A DNA stretch of 16,782 nt. It comes from JAYPLE01 sp047627515. Its GTDB lineage: Bacteria > Bacteroidota > Bacteroidia > Cytophagales > Cyclobacteriaceae. Numbering within the stretch: the stretch's first letter is position 1; every line of letters starts with the position of its first letter. A model generated the notes under the pieces. It searched no databases and had not been told where the DNA came from. It saw only the letters and a list, made by a program, of their open reading frames with translations. The translations under genes and the position numbers were made by a program. Shown here one piece after another: positions 15,112 through 16,782 of the stretch. The stretch lies in assembly GCA_047627515.1 (NCBI GenBank), contig JBLHTU010000069.1, positions 1-16,782 on the forward strand, written 5' to 3'.

Positions 15112-15930
15112 ATGAGTACTGCAAAAGGGACCTTTAAGAAAATTACAACACATAAGCTTCAGGAAATGAAGCAAGCACATGAGAAGATTGCGATGCTGAC
15201 TGCATATGATTTCTCAATGGCAAAAATTATAGACGCCTCAGGCATTGACATCATTCTTGTAGGCGATTCAGCATCTAATGTGATGGCGGGCAATGAAACT
15301 ACACTTCCCATCACGCTTGATCAAATGATCTGGCACGCTCAGTCTGTTGTAAAGGCTGTGAGTAGAGCTTTGGTAGTGGTAGATGTACCCTTTGGAAGTT
15401 ATCAGGGTAATTCATCTGAAGCATTGCGATCGGCCATCAGGATCATGAAAGAGTCTGGTGCACATGCTGTAAAAATGGAAGGCGGGATCGAAATCCGCGA
15501 AAGTGTAGAAAGAGTGCTTACGGCTGGTATCCCTGTGATGGGGCATTTAGGTTTGACCCCTCAGTCGATTTATAAGTTTGGTACCTATACCGTTCGTGCC
15601 AAAGAAGAGGTTGAGGCTGCTAAGCTGCTATCTGATGCTAAGTTGCTTCAAGAGATCGGCTGCTTTTCTGTTGTTTTAGAAAAAATCCCAGCTACGCTTG
15701 CAAAAAAGGTTTCTGGCGAACTCAATATACCCACCATTGGGATTGGAGCTGGACCAGATACTGACGGTCAAGTCCTAGTCGTACATGATATGCTAGGCAT
15801 CACGCATGATTTCAAGCCTAGGTTTTTGAGACAGTATGCTGATCTTAGTTCTATTATTTCTGAGGCAGTAGGTCATTATGTCAAAGACATTAAGTCCTTG
15901 AATTTCCCGAACAGTAACGAGAGTTATTAA
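15112..15930 (+). CDS. panB: 3-methyl-2-oxobutanoate hydroxymethyltransferase
   Basis: The 272-residue enzyme catalyses the first committed step of pantothenate (coenzyme A) synthesis, adding a hydroxymethyl group from methylene-tetrahydrofolate to 2-oxoisovalerate to give ketopantoate. Family motifs are clear: LTAYDFSMAK (29-38), the metal-site D52 in LVGDSASNVM, D91 (VVVDVPFGSY), E123 in KMEGG, GHLGLTPQS (144-152), catalytic-type E190 (VVLEKIP) and GIGAGPDTDGQVLVVHDMLG (210-229). Length is usual. It lies 46 bases after the thioredoxin-like gene and 32 bases before the isocitrate dehydrogenase start. panC and panD are not in the window. Confidence 0.96.
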   Translation: MSTAKGTFKKITTHKLQEMKQAHEKIAMLTAYDFSMAKIIDASGIDIILVGDSASNVMAGNETTLPITLDQMIWHAQSVVKAVSRALVVVDVPFGSYQGNSSEALRSAIRIMKESGAHAVKMEGGIEIRESVERVLTAGIPVMGHLGLTPQSIYKFGTYTVRAKEEVEAAKLLSDAKLLQEIGCFSVVLEKIPATLAKKVSGELNIPTIGIGAGPDTDGQVLVVHDMLGITHDFKPRFLRQYADLSSIISEAVGHYVKDIKSLNFPNSNESY

Positions 15931-15962
15931 TTTTTTATTTTTTGATTTTATCCTAACTACCA

Positions 15963-16782
15963 ATGTCACGACCATCTTCGAAGATTATTTATACCATTAC
16001 TGATGAAGCTCCGGCTTTAGCCACACATTCTTTGTTGCCGATTATTCAGGCGTTTGCAGCTAAGGCAGATGTTGCAGTCGAAACCAGAGATATATCGTTG
16101 GCGGGTCGAATAATTGCAAATTTCTCTGAGTTCTTATCTGAAGATCAGAGAATCAATGATGACCTAGCGTACTTGGGAGAATTAGCGAAAAGTCCCGAAG
16201 CAAATATTATCAAACTTCCTAATATTAGTGCATCGGTTCCTCAACTGGAATCAACAATCAAAGAACTACAGGCGAAGGGATATAAACTGCCTGATTATCC
16301 AGCTGTCCCGGCAAATGCTACTGAGGAGGATGTCAAATCTCGGTATGATAAAATTAAAGGAAGTGCAGTAAATCCCGTTCTTCGCGAAGGGAACTCAGAT
16401 CGACGTGCTCCTAAGTCGGTCAAGCAGTATGCGCAGAAAAATCCCCATAGCATGGGTCAGTGGTCCTCGACCTCTAAGTCACAAGTGGCTACCATGAGTG
16501 AGGGCGATTTTTATGGCTCAGAGCAGTCGGTCACGCTAGCGGAAGCGAAGACAGTCTCAATCATTCTGACGAAGCAAAGTGGCGAAAAAGTAGTACTAAA
16601 GAATGATCTTAAGCTTCAAAAGGGCGAAGTAATTGATGCATCTGTAATGCGTGTTGCTGCTCTCAAAATATTTTTGGCAAAAGCCATGCAGGATGCCAAA
16701 GCAAAAGGAATACTGTTTTCTGTGCATCTTAAAGCGACCATGATGAAGGTATCAGATCCGATCATCTTTGGTCATGCTGTTT
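15963..16782 (+). CDS. icd: Monomeric NADP-dependent isocitrate dehydrogenase (N-terminal part)
   Basis: The frame starts at ATG 15963 and runs open through the right edge (273 full codons; the family is about 740 residues). It matches the monomeric IDH family, unrelated in length to the common dimeric enzyme. It would oxidise isocitrate to 2-oxoglutarate with NADP in the citric acid cycle. Visible signatures are TDEAPALATHSLLPI (13-27) and GSAVNPVLREGNSDRRAP (133-150). In the latter S134, N137, R141 and R147 line up, with an offset of two, with the isocitrate-binding residues of the Azotobacter enzyme (from memory). HSMGQWSS (162-169) and K257 (HLKATMMKVSDPIIFGH) follow. The gap to panB is 32 bases of A/T-rich DNA, so co-transcription is possible. 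Confidence 0.93.
   Translation, partial: MSRPSSKIIYTITDEAPALATHSLLPIIQAFAAKADVAVETRDISLAGRIIANFSEFLSEDQRINDDLAYLGELAKSPEANIIKLPNISASVPQLESTIKELQAKGYKLPDYPAVPANATEEDVKSRYDKIKGSAVNPVLREGNSDRRAPKSVKQYAQKNPHSMGQWSSTSKSQVATMSEGDFYGSEQSVTLAEAKTVSIILTKQSGEKVVLKNDLKLQKGEVIDASVMRVAALKIFLAKAMQDAKAKGILFSVHLKATMMKVSDPIIFGHAV

Noticed and set aside
15905..15962. Terminator after panB (TAAC gaga GTTA then A/T-rich DNA)
   Set aside because: The stem is only four base pairs, too weak to call.
1..16782. CRISPR arrays, tRNA genes, insertion sequences, phage attachment sites
   Set aside because: I saw no repeat-spacer pattern, cloverleaf, transposase motif or paired end repeat anywhere in the window.

Overview
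The window looks like chromosomal DNA of a Bacteroidota bacterium, probably a marine or soil Cytophagales-type organism (inferred, not proven). The signs are many lipoproteins and signal peptides, an outer-membrane beta-barrel of the PorT-like type, a DUF6588-type barrel, a CotH-kinase lipoprotein, few clear Shine-Dalgarno sites, and a monomeric-type isocitrate dehydrogenase. No tRNA, rRNA, CRISPR array, insertion sequence or phage gene was seen, and no gene-free stretch exceeds about 215 bases.

Layout. 1-137: tail of a coiled-coil protein. 352-981 (+): small outer-membrane barrel, ending at a strong hairpin terminator that lies inside the 3' end of the convergent gene. 993-3648 (-): a likely three-gene unit read from right to left, consisting of a YkgJ-type cysteine-cluster protein, a lipoprotein fusing cytochrome c to a peptidylglycine-hydroxylase-like copper monooxygenase, and an AlkD-type DNA alkylation repair protein. 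The last two overlap by ATGA. 3861-5549 (+): CotH-kinase lipoprotein and a 60-residue membrane peptide. 5569-7133 (-): small lipoprotein followed by a DUF6588 barrel, overlapping by ATGA. 7202-7238: terminator. 7264-8986 (-): secreted protein, tadA (ATGA overlap), then Mn-type superoxide dismutase. 9101-11800 (+): aspS and a membrane-anchored glycerophosphodiesterase-like protein. 11808-14443 (-): secreted amidohydrolase followed by a TPR lipoprotein (ATGA overlap). 14508-16782 (+): thioredoxin-like protein, panB, and the first 273 codons of a monomeric NADP-isocitrate dehydrogenase.

Most genes are housekeeping (aspS, tadA, panB, icd, sodA) or envelope proteins. The least ordinary items are the heme c / copper monooxygenase fusion translationally coupled to an AlkD-like gene, a GDPD-family protein with changed active-site motifs, and the terminator embedded in coding sequence.
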